A program made the position numbers and the translations under genes. The notes beneath the pieces are model-generated. The model searched no databases. It saw only the letters and a list, made by a program, of their open reading frames with translations, and was not told the DNA's origin. DNA of 64,000 nt from assembly GCF_023684385.1 (NCBI RefSeq), contig NZ_JAGSOJ010000002.1:1302001-1366000 (forward strand). The letters are read 5' to 3'. The stretch is from Oceanirhabdus seepicola. Its GTDB lineage: Bacteria; Bacillota; Clostridia; Clostridiales; Clostridiaceae. Shown here in pieces: positions 26,020 through 33,460 of the stretch (positions within the stretch are counted from its first letter, which is position 1; each line of letters opens with the position of its first letter).

Positions 26020-27129
26020 ATGATGTATTTAAATAGATTAGGATGGAATGAAAAATTTGAGGAAGCATTTAATAATGTAAAGAAAGAGGATTATATACCT
26101 GGAAGGGTTATTAGAGAAGAAAAAGGGAGATATATAGTTCAGCATGAAGCAGGCGAGTGCGCTGCAAAGGTAGCAGGTAAGCTTAGATATAATGCAAATA
26201 GTATAAGTGATTTCCCTGCTGTTGGTGATTGGGTGGTTATTAAGCCTATAAACAATGGGGAAGAAGGGGTAATATATGACCTTTTACCAAGAAAAAGTAG
26301 CTTTTCAAGGAAAGTGCCAGTTTCAGGTGGTAGAAAAGTTAAGGATGTAAACGGAAGAAAGATGACATTTGGAGGAAGTAGTGAGGAGCAGGTTGTTGCT
26401 GCAAATATTGATGTTGTATTTATTGTTATGGCACTTGATCAAAACTTCAATCTTAGGAGGTTAGAGAGATATATCCTGGTGGCATGGAATAGTGGAGCAA
26501 CACCTGTAATAGTTCTAAATAAGATAGATATGTGTGATAATCTTGCAGAGAAATTGGAGCAAGTGGAAGAAATAGCAACAGGTGTTGAAATTCATTGTAT
26601 TAGTGCATTGAATAAAGATGGGATTGAAGCGCTAAGAGAATATGTAGGGGATGGAATTACAGTTGGATTATTTGGATCATCAGGTGTAGGTAAATCTACA
26701 ATAATAAATTGTTTATTACAAGAAGAACAATTGTTGACTGGTGCAGTTAGAGAGAGTGATAGCAAGGGAAGACATACAACAACATGGAGAGAATTACTAT
26801 TAATTCCTACAGGAGGAATAGTAATAGATACTCCTGGTATGAGAGAGCTACAGGTGTGGAGTGAGAATGAAGCACTAGATGAGATATTTGAAGATATAAC
26901 AGAGCTTGAGAGTCAGTGTAAATTCAATAACTGCTCACATAATACAGAACCTGGATGTGCAATAAAGACGGCTTTAAAAGAGGGGACTCTAGATTATGAG
27001 AGATATGAAAACTATAAGATAATGCAGATAGAAGTAGGGTATCTACAGGGAAGAATTGGTGATAGAAAGGCTTATTCTGAAAAAGAGAGAATGTATCTTA
27101 AAGTGATAAAGAAGGCTAAGAATCTATAG
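26020..27129 (+). CDS. rsgA: Ribosome small subunit-dependent GTPase A
   Basis: 369 residues (MMYLNRLGWNEKFEEAF; a second ATG is the next codon). The domain order shows a circularly permuted GTPase: OB-fold (about 20-110), then G4 NKID, G1 GSSGVGKST, G3 DTPGM, and a C-terminal zinc motif CKFNNCSHNTEPGC. RsgA helps release maturation factors from 30S subunits. This longer form, about 360 residues, looks like the second RsgA type seen in clostridia; the usual one sits by prkC, so this may be a paralogue. Confidence 0.9.
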   Translation: MMYLNRLGWNEKFEEAFNNVKKEDYIPGRVIREEKGRYIVQHEAGECAAKVAGKLRYNANSISDFPAVGDWVVIKPINNGEEGVIYDLLPRKSSFSRKVPVSGGRKVKDVNGRKMTFGGSSEEQVVAANIDVVFIVMALDQNFNLRRLERYILVAWNSGATPVIVLNKIDMCDNLAEKLEQVEEIATGVEIHCISALNKDGIEALREYVGDGITVGLFGSSGVGKSTIINCLLQEEQLLTGAVRESDSKGRHTTTWRELLLIPTGGIVIDTPGMRELQVWSENEALDEIFEDITELESQCKFNNCSHNTEPGCAIKTALKEGTLDYERYENYKIMQIEVGYLQGRIGDRKAYSEKERMYLKVIKKAKNL

Positions 27130-27319
27130 TTGATAATAAGATAGATAAGCATAATCAACTATTACAGAGGATAGATTTGTATATGGGCAAATCTATCTTC
27201 ATTGTGTATATATTATTATGTTTATGTGGTTAAATTATTAGAATATTAAAAAAACAAACATAAAACGTCCCTTATAGAGTAGAAAAACATTATGTCCTGT
27301 CGAATTATAAAAATATGTC

Positions 27320-27349
27320 TTGACACCAAAAAAGTAAATATGCTATAAT
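27320..27349 (+). promoter_or_regulatory. SigmaA promoter of tRNA-Sec
   Basis: TTGACA (27320-27325), an 18-base spacer and TATAAT (27344-27349), 32 bases before the tRNA 5' end. Confidence 0.8.
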
Positions 27350-27380
27350 CAAAAGGCAGTTGAGGGAAAACATAACATAT

Positions 27381-27477
27381 GGGGGTAGATAGATGCTGGT
27401 GTGTCTGCTGGTCTTCAAAACCATGTTGCGGCGTTAAGAGCGTCGTGGGTGAGTTCGATTCTCACATACTCCCGCCA
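27381..27477 (+). tRNA. selC: tRNA-Sec (anticodon TCA)
   Basis: 97 bases ending in encoded GCCA. The anticodon arm CTGGTCTTCAAAACCATG presents TCA, complementary to UGA. The T arm is GTGAGTTCGATTCTCAC; the acceptor 3' strand ATACTCCC pairs with GGGGGTAG at the 5' end over seven pairs, with a G-A at position eight. A long variable arm with CGGCG/CGTCG closes over TTAAGAG. The extended size and long variable arm are typical of tRNA-Sec. It completes selD-selA-selB 6 kb upstream and is transcribed alone. Confidence 0.95.
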
Positions 27478-27495
27478 CAGATTTAACAACGCATT

Positions 27496-27537
27496 AGAGA
27501 GTTCTGTAATTTGATTACAGAACTCTCTTTTTGTTTT
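27496..27537. terminator. Terminator after tRNA-Sec
   Basis: AGAGAGTTCTGTAAT (27496-27510) pairs perfectly with ATTACAGAACTCTCT (27514-27528), loop TTG, followed by TTTTGTTTT. It also lies directly behind the converging CAT gene. Confidence 0.9.
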
Positions 27538-27540
27538 GAT

Positions 27541-28194
27541 TTATAAAAACGTTGAAGGCTGGTCTATCATTTCTTGAAGTGCGTTAAAGTATTTTCCAAC
27601 ATGTACACCATCAATAAGTGCGTGATGCACCTGAACAGATAGTGGTAACTTTATTCTTCCATTTTCCTCAAAGTATTTTCCCCATGCTATTCTTGGGATA
27701 CTGTCCACCGGACTCATATGCATAGGGTGAGTTACACTAGTAAATGAAACCCAAGGAATACTGGTGAAAAATATAAGGTCATCACGACCTGCTTTATCAT
27801 CTAAGAGTATATTATTTTTTGTTTTTTCTATCTCTTTTGAAGTATTAGCCTTAAAAATATTAAATTCATCCATAAATTTTACTGCGCAAAAACCAAACAC
27901 TTCATCTTCAGACATTACTGTAAAAGAAGGACTTACATTTTCGTGTTCAACTACCTCATTCTTTCTAATTCTATATCTAAATTCTTTTATGCTATTTGCT
28001 GTTTTTGTAGCAGCATATAACATGGATATAAAAAATGGCTGTTCTTTTTCTTTAATATATTTATAAAATTTTGTAATATCAAGATTTCCACAAACATTAA
28101 AATGGGGATAATCCAACTGTTTAAAATAATTATAATGGCTTTTTCTCTTCCAGTTTTCTATATCAACAAGTCTCAACTTTAAATCACTCTCCAT
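27541..28194 (-). CDS. Type A chloramphenicol O-acetyltransferase-like protein
   Basis: 217 residues, normal for CatA trimers (about 215). The catalytic motif HHALIDGVHVGKYF near the C-terminus carries the catalytic histidine and the structural aspartate (HHxxxDG). The N-terminus VDIENWKRKSHYNYF and the IPWVSFTS stretch also match the family. It would use acetyl-CoA to acetylate chloramphenicol, but several chromosomal CatA-like proteins act poorly on the drug, so resistance is not certain. It is a monocistronic unit, convergent with tRNA-Sec. Confidence 0.85.
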   Translation of the reverse strand: MESDLKLRLVDIENWKRKSHYNYFKQLDYPHFNVCGNLDITKFYKYIKEKEQPFFISMLYAATKTANSIKEFRYRIRKNEVVEHENVSPSFTVMSEDEVFGFCAVKFMDEFNIFKANTSKEIEKTKNNILLDDKAGRDDLIFFTSIPWVSFTSVTHPMHMSPVDSIPRIAWGKYFEENGRIKLPLSVQVHHALIDGVHVGKYFNALQEMIDQPSTFL

Positions 28195-28518
28195 GAAAAT
28201 TATATAATAAACTATGCAATATAATACTAGTGATTAATAACTATAGTTTACTTATGTGCTAATTATAACATTAATTTCAATACAATGTATATATTCGATC
28301 TAGTTAGGCTTTTAGGGTAGAGTTTTACTTTGACAAACTACAATTATTACGTATTACGTGATTTATTAAGTGGCACTAATATCAAGTTATTTTTGTTTTT
28401 TTGAAATAATATGTTAAAGGAGCATAGAAGAATTACAAATTTTGATATTTTTTACTCATAAGGTGTGATATCATATCAAATATAAATATACAAGCAATGA
28501 GAAATAGGAGGAAAGAAA
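28195..28518. other. Intergenic region, no gene seen
   Basis: An AT-rich stretch between the CAT gene and the next small membrane protein gene. It must hold the divergent CAT promoter. I see no ORF with a good start, no strong hairpin and no repeat copy. Confidence 0.5.
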
Positions 28519-28755
28519 ATGATTGATTATATAATTTCGATAATAGGATATTCAATAATAAACTCTCCATTTTTGATATTGAGTGTATTAATGGTTTCTA
28601 AAACAGAGATGATGTCCAAGTCTTCCAGATATAAGAATGTAGAGCCAAGTGATTTTGGATTAGCAACTACTAAAATATGTGGAGTTATACTGCTACTTGT
28701 AACAATATGGTGCATACTTACAAAAGAAAATATGTTTATGGGTTTATTTAAATGA
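28519..28755 (+). CDS. Small two-helix membrane protein, unknown
   Basis: 78 residues, ATG after AATAGGAGGAAAGAAA, a strong site. Helices at about residues 5-27 (IISIIGYSIINSPFLILSVL) and 52-67 (CGVILLLVTIWCIL) with a polar charged linker between them containing SSRYKNVEPSDFG. No family is recognised. It is followed by an imperfect terminator and appears to be a single-gene unit. Confidence 0.6.
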   Translation: MIDYIISIIGYSIINSPFLILSVLMVSKTEMMSKSSRYKNVEPSDFGLATTKICGVILLLVTIWCILTKENMFMGLFK

Positions 28756-28793
28756 TAGAAAGTATATATATTGGTATGAAATAGGTAATTATA

Positions 28794-28830
28794 AAATCTA
28801 GTGTCAATTATGACGATAGATTTTTTTTTT
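28794..28830 (+). terminator. Imperfect terminator before the small-gene pair
   Basis: AAATCTA (28794-28800) pairs with TAGATTT (28817-28823), with further GTCA/TGAC pairing inside two mismatches, followed by a long T-run. Confidence 0.7.
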
Positions 28831-28861
28831 ATTTAATGGAATAAATTTGTTAAAAGTGTGC

Positions 28862-28890
28862 TATAATATACGTATGCAAACATATGTTTG
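28862..28890 (+). promoter_or_regulatory. Extended -10 with LexA-box-like palindrome
   Basis: GTGTGCTATAATATA provides TGCTATAAT, an extended -10 (28862-28867). Ten bases downstream, across the expected start of transcription, lies the perfect 14-base palindrome CAAACATATGTTTG (28877-28890). It resembles the Gram-positive SOS box (GAAC-N4-GTTC) with A for G and T for C at one symmetric position. Placement is ideal for a repressor; LexA is a suggestion only. Confidence 0.5.
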
Positions 28891-28904
28891 TGAAGTAATC
28901 ATAT

Positions 28905-29036
28905 ATGAAAGTTGTAGCATGGCTTAAAGAAGTTGTTTGTTGGTTTGTTAAGGAAGGGATACCTGCACCAGTGAGGTTCAGAGTTACAACAAACTATGAG
29001 ATTGAGACTTGTAAGTGGATGTTATTTAAAATATAG
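28905..29036 (+). CDS. 43-residue protein, possibly an internally deleted relative of a larger family
   Basis: ATG at 28905. It starts MKVVAWLKEVVCWFVKEG and ends YEIETCKWMLFKI, with IPAPVRFRV between. From memory, clostridial proteins of about 90-100 residues share a PxPxRFR start and a C-terminal (Y/F)E...TCKW.L(F/Y)K end, some encoded beside SOS-induced polymerase genes. If right, this copy has lost the middle. It has only a weak ribosome binding site. A palindromic operator lies at its promoter. The comparison is recollection and needs a search. Confidence 0.45.
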   Translation: MKVVAWLKEVVCWFVKEGIPAPVRFRVTTNYEIETCKWMLFKI

Positions 29037-29050
29037 GGAGGATTAAATTT

Positions 29051-29200
29051 ATGATGATTAAAGAGTTAAACTTTGAGGATAAGGTGAGTAAAGAGGTTTT
29101 ACAAGGTCTTATGGATTTAGAGGTATTAGTTTTAAATAATGCTGATAAAGAAACAATGCTGGTTGAAATTAAAAGGATAAAAATGAAATATAATGAATAA
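29051..29200 (+). CDS. 49-residue protein, unknown
   Basis: ATG at 29051 (a second ATG follows immediately) after an excellent ATAGGGAGGATTAAATTT site. The sequence is acidic-basic helical, starting MMIKELNFEDKVSKEVLQG, with VLVLNNADKETMLVEI in the middle. It begins 14 bases after the preceding tiny gene and should share its mRNA and its palindromic operator. No family is recognised. Good site and codon use argue for a real gene. Confidence 0.5.
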   Translation: MMIKELNFEDKVSKEVLQGLMDLEVLVLNNADKETMLVEIKRIKMKYNE

Positions 29201-29300
29201 TATTGCCGTTTTGTGCAGCAGAGGAATAGTTCAATATAGTATAATATCTTTGTATTACTCGGTAAAGAAAATAGAATAATTACTATATAATCGTAGTTAA

Positions 29301-29542
29301 AGTGAATTTCAGAAAGAAACTATATGAATTTACTCTTAATATGATTGAAAGGTATTATTCAGAAAACTCAATGTAAAACAAGATAAAATAGGAGTTTATC
29401 TAATCAAGTTAGTATATTTTATAACCATGTACAAATTATAATTATTCCACTTGATAATCATGATATTAATTTGAATATATTGTACATATGGTTCAATGGA
29501 AAATGGTATAAAAATAATATTACGAAATCTTGTAAAGAATAA
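29301..29542 (+). pseudogene. Possible decayed coding fragment
   Basis: Two open stretches in different frames look protein-like but lack starts and stable length: 29301-29376 reads VNFRKKLYEFTLNMIERYYS, and 29387-29542 ends with ILYIWFNGKWYKNNITKSCK. They may be pieces of one gene broken by frameshifts. The rest of 29201-29581 shows nothing else. Low confidence. Confidence 0.25.
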
Positions 29543-29581
29543 TCATGTTAAGATTATAGAATTATCAAGGAGAAGGAACAA

Positions 29582-30295
29582 ATGCACAAAGAAGGGGATT
29601 ATCTATCTTTATCATTGGATAAAAAAATATGTAGATACATGGATTTTATAAAGTTTATGAATTTTATACACTATGAAGAGTTATTTTTTGCAAGAGCAGA
29701 TAAGTTTGAAGATGCTCTAGAAGGGGAAATACCTAAATGTTACTTCAAAAGTTATACACAAGAACAAAAAGAGGGTTATGATGAAGCTCTAAAAGTATTT
29801 AATAGAGATAAACAAAAGACTTTCATTAGCTGCTGGAATGTATTTGAAGAAGAATCTTATGGGTTATGGAAAATATATGGTGGGAAGAATGGATTGGCGA
29901 TTGTAACTACATTAGAAAAATTCAAGAAAGCTTTAGAGTATTCAAATGCAGCAATATGTGAAGTTACATATATTAAGCATGATCAAATTCACATTAAAGA
30001 ATTAACCTCTCCAAGAATAACTACACCTGATGGTTTTAGTAGGAATAATTTCTTTGTTTATAAAGAAAATTACTTTCATTATGAAAAAGAAGTAAGGGCA
30101 ATAATTGCTACAGATGAAAAAGATACTAATAAAAAAGTTAAAATAAACTTTAATGAATTAGTAGAGAAAATTATTATTAGCCCTTTTGCATGTGACTGGT
30201 TTGTGGAAATGGTTAAAGATATAGTATCAAAAAAATATGAATTTAAAAATATTCCTATATTTAAATCTAATATAGAAATAAACTTACAAGAATAG
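29582..30295 (+). CDS. DUF2971 domain protein
   Basis: 237 residues. Start at the ATG at 29582 after CAAGGAGAAGGAACA. DUF2971 pattern: FFARADKFEDALEGEIP, then FISCWNVFEEESYGLWKIYG (the conserved SCW...S..LW..Y), and FHYEKEVRAIIA near the end. Proteins of this family are common in accessory regions and near defence or mobile genes but have no assigned function. Nothing in the neighbourhood gives a partner. Confidence 0.78.
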   Translation: MHKEGDYLSLSLDKKICRYMDFIKFMNFIHYEELFFARADKFEDALEGEIPKCYFKSYTQEQKEGYDEALKVFNRDKQKTFISCWNVFEEESYGLWKIYGGKNGLAIVTTLEKFKKALEYSNAAICEVTYIKHDQIHIKELTSPRITTPDGFSRNNFFVYKENYFHYEKEVRAIIATDEKDTNKKVKINFNELVEKIIISPFACDWFVEMVKDIVSKKYEFKNIPIFKSNIEINLQE

Positions 30296-30364
30296 AAATA
30301 TTAATTATTCTTTAACTTAGAAATTATAACATGATTCCAATTTAAAGTAGAATATCAAAATCCT

Positions 30365-30943
30365 TCATGAGCTTAAAAGATTTTCAACAGATGATCTAAT
30401 CATGGATAACTGAGAATACAGAGCTATACCAGGACATTCTGTTATTGTTCCATCAGGATTAAGATTTATTACATCTCTATGTCCAATTATATTAGTAGAT
30501 GGAGTGGAATATTTTTGTTTTAACAAAGCTAACAAATGTACTAGGCTTCTCATCTGAGAAGGATATAGCTCTTTATGAGAAAAGTTACCTAAGAGAGCTA
30601 TTCCTATGGATTTATCATTTAGCCCATATGCATGAGCTCCTTGGAAGTTTATATCTCTTCCTTGAAATATCTGACCATCCATTGATATTAGGTAATGATA
30701 ACCAATATCTGCCCACTTGTTTTTTATGAGATTTCCCTGATTATCATATTTTTTAGACATATGATATTTCTGAATATCTAGTACCGCTTCTTTTGCATAT
30801 TCACCTATCTTATTATCACCATTAAAGGTAGTGTGATGAATCACCAGATAATTAATCTTTGATAAATAATTCATTTTATCTGTTGGGTTTCTTGCGTTCC
30901 AATCTCTTCTAAGAATTATATATGGTTTAGATATGATTTTCAT
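30365..30943 (-). CDS. N-acetylmuramoyl-L-alanine amidase (PGRP/amidase_2 type)
   Basis: 192 residues without signal peptide. Zinc ligands and catalytic residues are visible: YLVIHHTTFNGD (first His), GYHYLISMDGQIFQGR (Tyr), QGAHAYGLNDKSIGIALLGN (second His), IGHRDV and ECPG (Cys in place of the third ligand, as in phage lysins and PGRPs). It cuts the muramyl-alanine bond. Lack of signal peptide and stand-alone domain resemble a phage endolysin or a mother-cell enzyme; no holin is adjacent. Confidence 0.85.
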   Translation of the reverse strand: MKIISKPYIILRRDWNARNPTDKMNYLSKINYLVIHHTTFNGDNKIGEYAKEAVLDIQKYHMSKKYDNQGNLIKNKWADIGYHYLISMDGQIFQGRDINFQGAHAYGLNDKSIGIALLGNFSHKELYPSQMRSLVHLLALLKQKYSTPSTNIIGHRDVINLNPDGTITECPGIALYSQLSMIRSSVENLLSS

Positions 30944-31010
30944 TTAAAATTCTTCCAAACTTAATTTTTGATATTTAAAGATATGCTTTAGACAAGAGAA
31001 ATATGAAAAA

Positions 31011-31041
31011 AAGCAGTAAGGAAAAGTTTCCTTACTGCTTT
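31011..31041. terminator. Terminator hairpin beside the chemoreceptor remnant
   Basis: AAGCAGTAAGGAAA pairs with TTTCCTTACTGCTT around a minimal AG-centred loop. The T-run lies on the minus strand, so it terminates leftward transcription coming from the remnant at 31052. Confidence 0.75.
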
Positions 31042-31051
31042 AACTATTAAA

Positions 31052-31165
31052 TTAAAATTTGAATAAATCAACAGATTCTGATAATTTCTTGGTCATAGCA
31101 TATAATTCTTGTACTGATACTGCAACTTCTTCTATACAAGCTGTTTGCTCTTCAGCGGAAGAATA
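31052..31165 (-). pseudogene. Remnant of a methyl-accepting chemotaxis protein (C-terminus only)
   Basis: Read on the minus strand this encodes SSAEEQTACIEEVAVSVQEL followed by YAMTKKLSESVDLFKF and a stop, the standard end of clostridial chemoreceptors. Upstream the frame loses all resemblance and runs into unrelated sequence, so only about 38 residues remain. Further upstream (about 31175-31310) another frame shows a lipobox-like LLLGC. The rest of 30944-31436 has no gene. Confidence 0.7.
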
Positions 31166-31436
31166 ATTTACTTTAAGCTTTAAAAGCCAACCCTAGAACT
31201 GTAGGTTCTTTAATTGAACTACTTTCTTCTTTTAGGGTATTTTTGTTATTTGTATTTGAAATAAGCTTTGTACATCCTAATAATAAGTGAACATTATAGA
31301 TAACTATTCTATACCTATATATTACCAGTGTAAAGTGATATAATTAGTAACATATACCAGTGCGTTTTAAGGGTATTATAAAGTAAGGTTAGTAGAAAAA
31401 TTTTCATTAAGAAATAGTATTTAAGGGGGAGAGATA

Positions 31437-32219
31437 ATGGGGAATCTTACAAGAGAGAGAATAATAGATACCATACATAAGAATTTGGAAGAAAATATGT
31501 ACGTGAATGCATTATGGCTTGAAGGTTCAGATCCGCTTAATTGTGAAGATGAATATTCGGATATTGATATGGTTGTTGATGTTGAAGATGGACATGAAGA
31601 AGAGGTATTTAATCAGGTTGAAGTGGTACTATCTAGTATAGGGGAACTAGACTTGAATTATGAGGATAGACAACATGATGAGAAATTAAGACAGAAAATG
31701 TATCATATAAAGGATACAAGTCAGTATTTGTTAGTTGATTTTTGTGTGCAAAGTCACAGCAGGGATAAAGAATGCTCAACTTTCTGCAAGGGGGATGTGC
31801 TTGAAGCTGCTAAGGTGATTTTTGATAGAGGAAATGTTGTATCTTATGAGGAAGTAAAAAGAGAAGATAGAATTGAAAAGGAAGTAATAATAGAGAGGTT
31901 AAGGGTACTTGAAGGGAGATATAAGCAGCATTGTAGAGTAATTAAGTACGTTGAAAGAGGTAATTATCCCGAGGCATTCATGTATTATTTGAAATATGTT
32001 GCAGATCCAATAGTGGAACTAAATAGATTAATATATACTCCGGAGTATTTTTATATTCATATGATACATATATCACATCATATGTCTGATAATGTAATAA
32101 AGGAGTTTGAAAAATTTTATCAAGTTAAGAATTTTGAAGATATAAGAAGAAATACTAAAGATTCAAAAGAGTTATTTTATAGATTAGTGAATGAAGTAAG
32201 AGAAAAATACAATTTATAG
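31437..32219 (+). CDS. Nucleotidyltransferase-domain protein (aminoglycoside nucleotidyltransferase-like)
   Basis: 260 residues, ATG after AAGGGGGAGAGATA. The N-terminal pol-beta-type nucleotidyltransferase fold shows ALWLEGSDPLNCEDEYSDID, i.e. the GS motif and the DxD metal ligands (SDIDMVVDV). The C-terminal half is helical, as in aminoglycoside or lincosamide nucleotidyltransferases. Substrate unknown. It lies 30 bases before an ANT(6)-like gene, so the two form a likely resistance or modification operon. Confidence 0.75.
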   Translation: MGNLTRERIIDTIHKNLEENMYVNALWLEGSDPLNCEDEYSDIDMVVDVEDGHEEEVFNQVEVVLSSIGELDLNYEDRQHDEKLRQKMYHIKDTSQYLLVDFCVQSHSRDKECSTFCKGDVLEAAKVIFDRGNVVSYEEVKREDRIEKEVIIERLRVLEGRYKQHCRVIKYVERGNYPEAFMYYLKYVADPIVELNRLIYTPEYFYIHMIHISHHMSDNVIKEFEKFYQVKNFEDIRRNTKDSKELFYRLVNEVREKYNL

Positions 32220-32249
32220 AACAGTAATTATTAAGGGGAGGTTTACACA

Positions 32250-33095
32250 ATGGTAGTTAAGGATAAAGTAATTAATCTAATACTTGAATTTGCTCAAAGT
32301 GAAGAATCGGTAAAGGCAGTTATGATGAATGGATCAAGGGTAAATTCCAATGCACCAGTGGATATAATGCAGGATTATGATGTGGTATTTTTTGTTGAGC
32401 ATTTAGAAAGTCTTAAGTTTAAAAATAATAGGGAATGGATTAAGAGATTTGGAGAACCAGTGATTGTTCAACAGAATGACTTTGATGAAGGTGCGGCTTA
32501 TATATTCTTAATGCAATTTGACGATTTCAGAATAGATCTAAGTTTTGTGAGTGTGGATGAAATTGATGAATCGGCAAAAGAAGATTCTTTAAGTTTGTGG
32601 TTACTAGATAAAGATAATGTAGCACCGGAAATACCAGCACCTAACGATAGTACATACATTATTCAGAAGCCTGACAAGGAAACTTTTGAAAAAATGCTCA
32701 ATGAATCATGGTGGATGCAACCATATGTGGCTAAAGGTATATGGAGAGATGAACTTCCTTATGCTAGAAATGCTTATGATAAATATTTTATGGATAGTAT
32801 AAAATCATTAATCTCATGGGACATTGGAATAAGACACAATTGGTCAGTTAATACAGGAACCGCAGGTAAATGGTTTAAAAACTTCATGGATGAAGAGGAG
32901 TATAAAGAGTTTACAACGCTGTATTCATCTAATGATTATGAAGAGATTTGGGAAAAGTTGTTTTTGGCTGGAAAGTTCATAAGAAAAATAGGCACAAGAG
33001 TAGCTGATGAACTTGGTTACGAGTATCCTATGGAATATGATGTGAATGTTACTGAGTTTTTAAAAAAGATAAGAAAAGACTTAAAAGATAATTGA
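32250..33095 (+). CDS. aadE: Aminoglycoside 6-adenylyltransferase-like protein
   Basis: 281 residues, ATG after AAGGGGAGGTTTACACA. It matches the ANT(6)/AadE family: VMMNGSRVNSNAPVDIMQDY carries GSR and leads to the metal ligands in QDYDVVFFV, and later RNAYDKYFMDSIKSLISWDI and IRHNWSVNTGTAGKW are family signatures. Members adenylylate streptomycin at position 6. Chromosomal homologues are common in clostridia and may have other substrates. Ends 24 bases before the B2 hairpin. Confidence 0.82.
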   Translation: MVVKDKVINLILEFAQSEESVKAVMMNGSRVNSNAPVDIMQDYDVVFFVEHLESLKFKNNREWIKRFGEPVIVQQNDFDEGAAYIFLMQFDDFRIDLSFVSVDEIDESAKEDSLSLWLLDKDNVAPEIPAPNDSTYIIQKPDKETFEKMLNESWWMQPYVAKGIWRDELPYARNAYDKYFMDSIKSLISWDIGIRHNWSVNTGTAGKWFKNFMDEEEYKEFTTLYSSNDYEEIWEKLFLAGKFIRKIGTRVADELGYEYPMEYDVNVTEFLKKIRKDLKDN

Positions 33096-33335
33096 TAATG
33101 GAGAATTGATAATGAAGGAAGGTTCTGACTGAGGTCAGAACCTTTATTTAATTGGTTATGAACAATAGGGTTTTACTCGTTTCATATTCATGGAACGTTG
33201 TAGTTTAACTACAATATTTTATCGCAGATAAAATGAGTAAAACCTTATTGTACTAAGAAACAATAAAATGCAGATTCTCGCGCTAGTGAGAATCATCCAT
33301 CATTATCCATTTGTTTTACAAGATGCGGGACAAAT
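33096..33335. repeat. Repeat family B: two copies in inverted orientation (B2 and its partner)
   Basis: Left copy: lead-in GAGAATTGATAATGAAGGA, hairpin AGGTTCTGAC/GTCAGAACCT (33120-33143), then a tail starting ACAATAGGGTTTTACTCGTT (33162-33185). Right copy, on the other strand: lead-in complementary to ATCCATCATTATCCATTTG, a different hairpin GATTCTCGC/GTGAGAATC (33273-33294), and the same tail (33228-33251). The two tails make a 24-base inverted repeat, with an inner hairpin at 33197-33215. The left hairpin also serves as terminator for aadE. Confidence 0.75.
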
Positions 33336-33460
33336 TTAACCCCATGGGATAAAATTACCCCAAAACTATTGACTTAGTATTAATAAAAAGTTATTATTGC
33401 ATTAGGGAAGTAAAGAAATCAATAAATTTAATATATACATATGAACTGAGGAGTGATAAT

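Noticed and set aside
33162..33251. Transposon-like (MITE) explanation for the 24-base inverted repeat
   Set aside because: The arms are the tails of two oppositely placed family B repeats, each with its own lead-in and hairpin, and no target-site duplication is evident at the outer ends.
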